DNA of 40,299 nt from Macromonas nakdongensis. Its GTDB lineage: Bacteria > Pseudomonadota > Gammaproteobacteria > Burkholderiales > Burkholderiaceae_C. Under the pieces are notes generated by a model, which was not told where the DNA came from, ran no database searches, and saw only the letters and a program-made list of their open reading frames with translations. How positions within the stretch are numbered: position 1 is the first letter of the stretch; each line of letters opens with the position of its first letter. The stretch spans positions 1 through 40,299 of the forward strand of contig NZ_NWMV01000005.1 of the NCBI RefSeq assembly GCF_002837145.1. Reading direction: 5' to 3'. Positions 39,929 to 40,299 of the stretch are shown here, one piece after another. The position numbers were made by a program, and so were the translations under genes.

Positions 39929-40299
39929 TCGCCCTGACCGCCCCCTCGCCCTTTGCAGCCATGCCCGTCCGCCACTGGGTGGTTCTGACCACCGTGCTCA
40001 CTGCCCACGCCGCCGCCCTCTGGCTGCTGCAGCAAGGCCTGGCCCAACGCCCCGCCGAGGCGCTGGTGCCGGCCGAGATTCTGGTGAAATGGATCAGCGC
40101 CGCCCCGACACCCGCCGTCCCCGCCGCGCCCGCAGCCACCCCGGCCACGCCCCGTGTGGCCCAACGGCCGGCGCCAGCGCTGGCCCGACCGACGCAGCCC
40201 CCCAGTCCGGTGCCGACCCCTGTACCTACCCCTGTGCCAACCCCCGCTGCCCCGGCGCCCGCACCGGTCGCCAGCAGCACCGACCCCCCCCCCGCCGCC
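39925..40299 (+). CDS. tonB: Energy transducer TonB (3' end cut off by window)
   Basis: 125 codons are visible from ATG 39925. An N-terminal cytoplasmic stretch (MIALTAPSPFAAMPVRHW) is followed by a membrane helix with the conserved His (VVLTTVLTAHAAALWLLQQG), then an Ala/Pro-rich periplasmic spacer that includes a run of VPTP repeats (VPTPVPTPVPTP, about 40210-40245). The C-terminal domain that contacts the receptor TonB box lies outside the window. TonB transmits proton-motive energy to receptors such as the one encoded at 35770. It is coupled to the preceding 25-residue ORF by an ATGA overlap. exbB/exbD may follow beyond the window, but this is not visible. Confidence 0.93.
   Translation, partial: MIALTAPSPFAAMPVRHWVVLTTVLTAHAAALWLLQQGLAQRPAEALVPAEILVKWISAAPTPAVPAAPAATPATPRVAQRPAPALARPTQPPSPVPTPVPTPVPTPAAPAPAPVASSTDPPPAA

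Noticed and set aside
40210-40245. Tandem VPTP-coding repeat
   Set aside because: Proline-rich tandem units are normal in the TonB periplasmic spacer.

Overview
The window comes from a GC-rich Betaproteobacterium, most likely Burkholderiales and probably Comamonadaceae. This is inferred from the gene repertoire (dapA-bamC order, standalone parE and parC, MltB, a Fiu/PiuC-type iron locus) and from promoter style (TAGAAT/TACAAT -10 boxes). No species can be named from the sequence. Coding density is very high, no intergenic gap exceeds about 250 bp, and no tRNA, rRNA, IS element, CRISPR array or prophage gene was seen.

Layout. (1) 1-971: 3' part of a lytic transglycosylase gene (mltB). (2) 1064-13245: a peptide-ligation locus in two arms around comEC. 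The left arm (minus strand) has a circularly permuted ATP-grasp protein and a separate alpha-E protein. The right arm (plus strand) has a transglutaminase-like/DUF2126 amidoligase protein, an ATP-grasp/alpha-E fusion and a second transglutaminase-like protein. These families were predicted computationally to make or process small peptide-like conjugates; I know of no established product. The ATP-grasp half of the fusion has lost most of the conserved residues that its paralogue in the same window keeps. (3) 13338-16253: a RidA-family gene, an ammonium transporter behind a sigma-54-type promoter, and a secreted amidohydrolase. (4) 16299-27986: parC and parE, separated by a two-gene VOC/SRPBCC unit and a four-gene signalling operon (small periplasmic binding protein, outer-membrane beta-barrel, hybrid histidine kinase with two receivers and an HPt domain, HD-GYP response regulator). 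(5) 28056-32148: an MFS transporter, a 54-residue membrane protein and a methyltransferase, tightly overlapping, then dapA-bamC and a strong bidirectional terminator. (6) 32243-34604: ahpC and ahpF, each with its own promoter and sharing a palindromic operator-like element. (7) 34817-40299: iron handling: bfr, bfd, a TonB-dependent siderophore receptor, a PiuC-type dioxygenase overlapping an FMN alpha-hydroxy-acid oxidase, a 25-residue membrane ORF and the start of tonB. Fur-like boxes precede bfd, the receptor and the tonB unit.

How the parts fit: regions 6 and 7 form a coherent oxidative-stress and iron block (peroxide removal, iron storage and release, ferric-siderophore import). Region 4 reads as an envelope sensor that sends phosphate to a probable c-di-GMP phosphodiesterase. 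Region 2 is the least understood and most interesting part. The most unusual signals are the probable pseudo-ATP-grasp fusion, the tiny ORFs coupled by start/stop overlaps, the apparently leaderless parE, parC and MFS promoters, and the shared ahp element.
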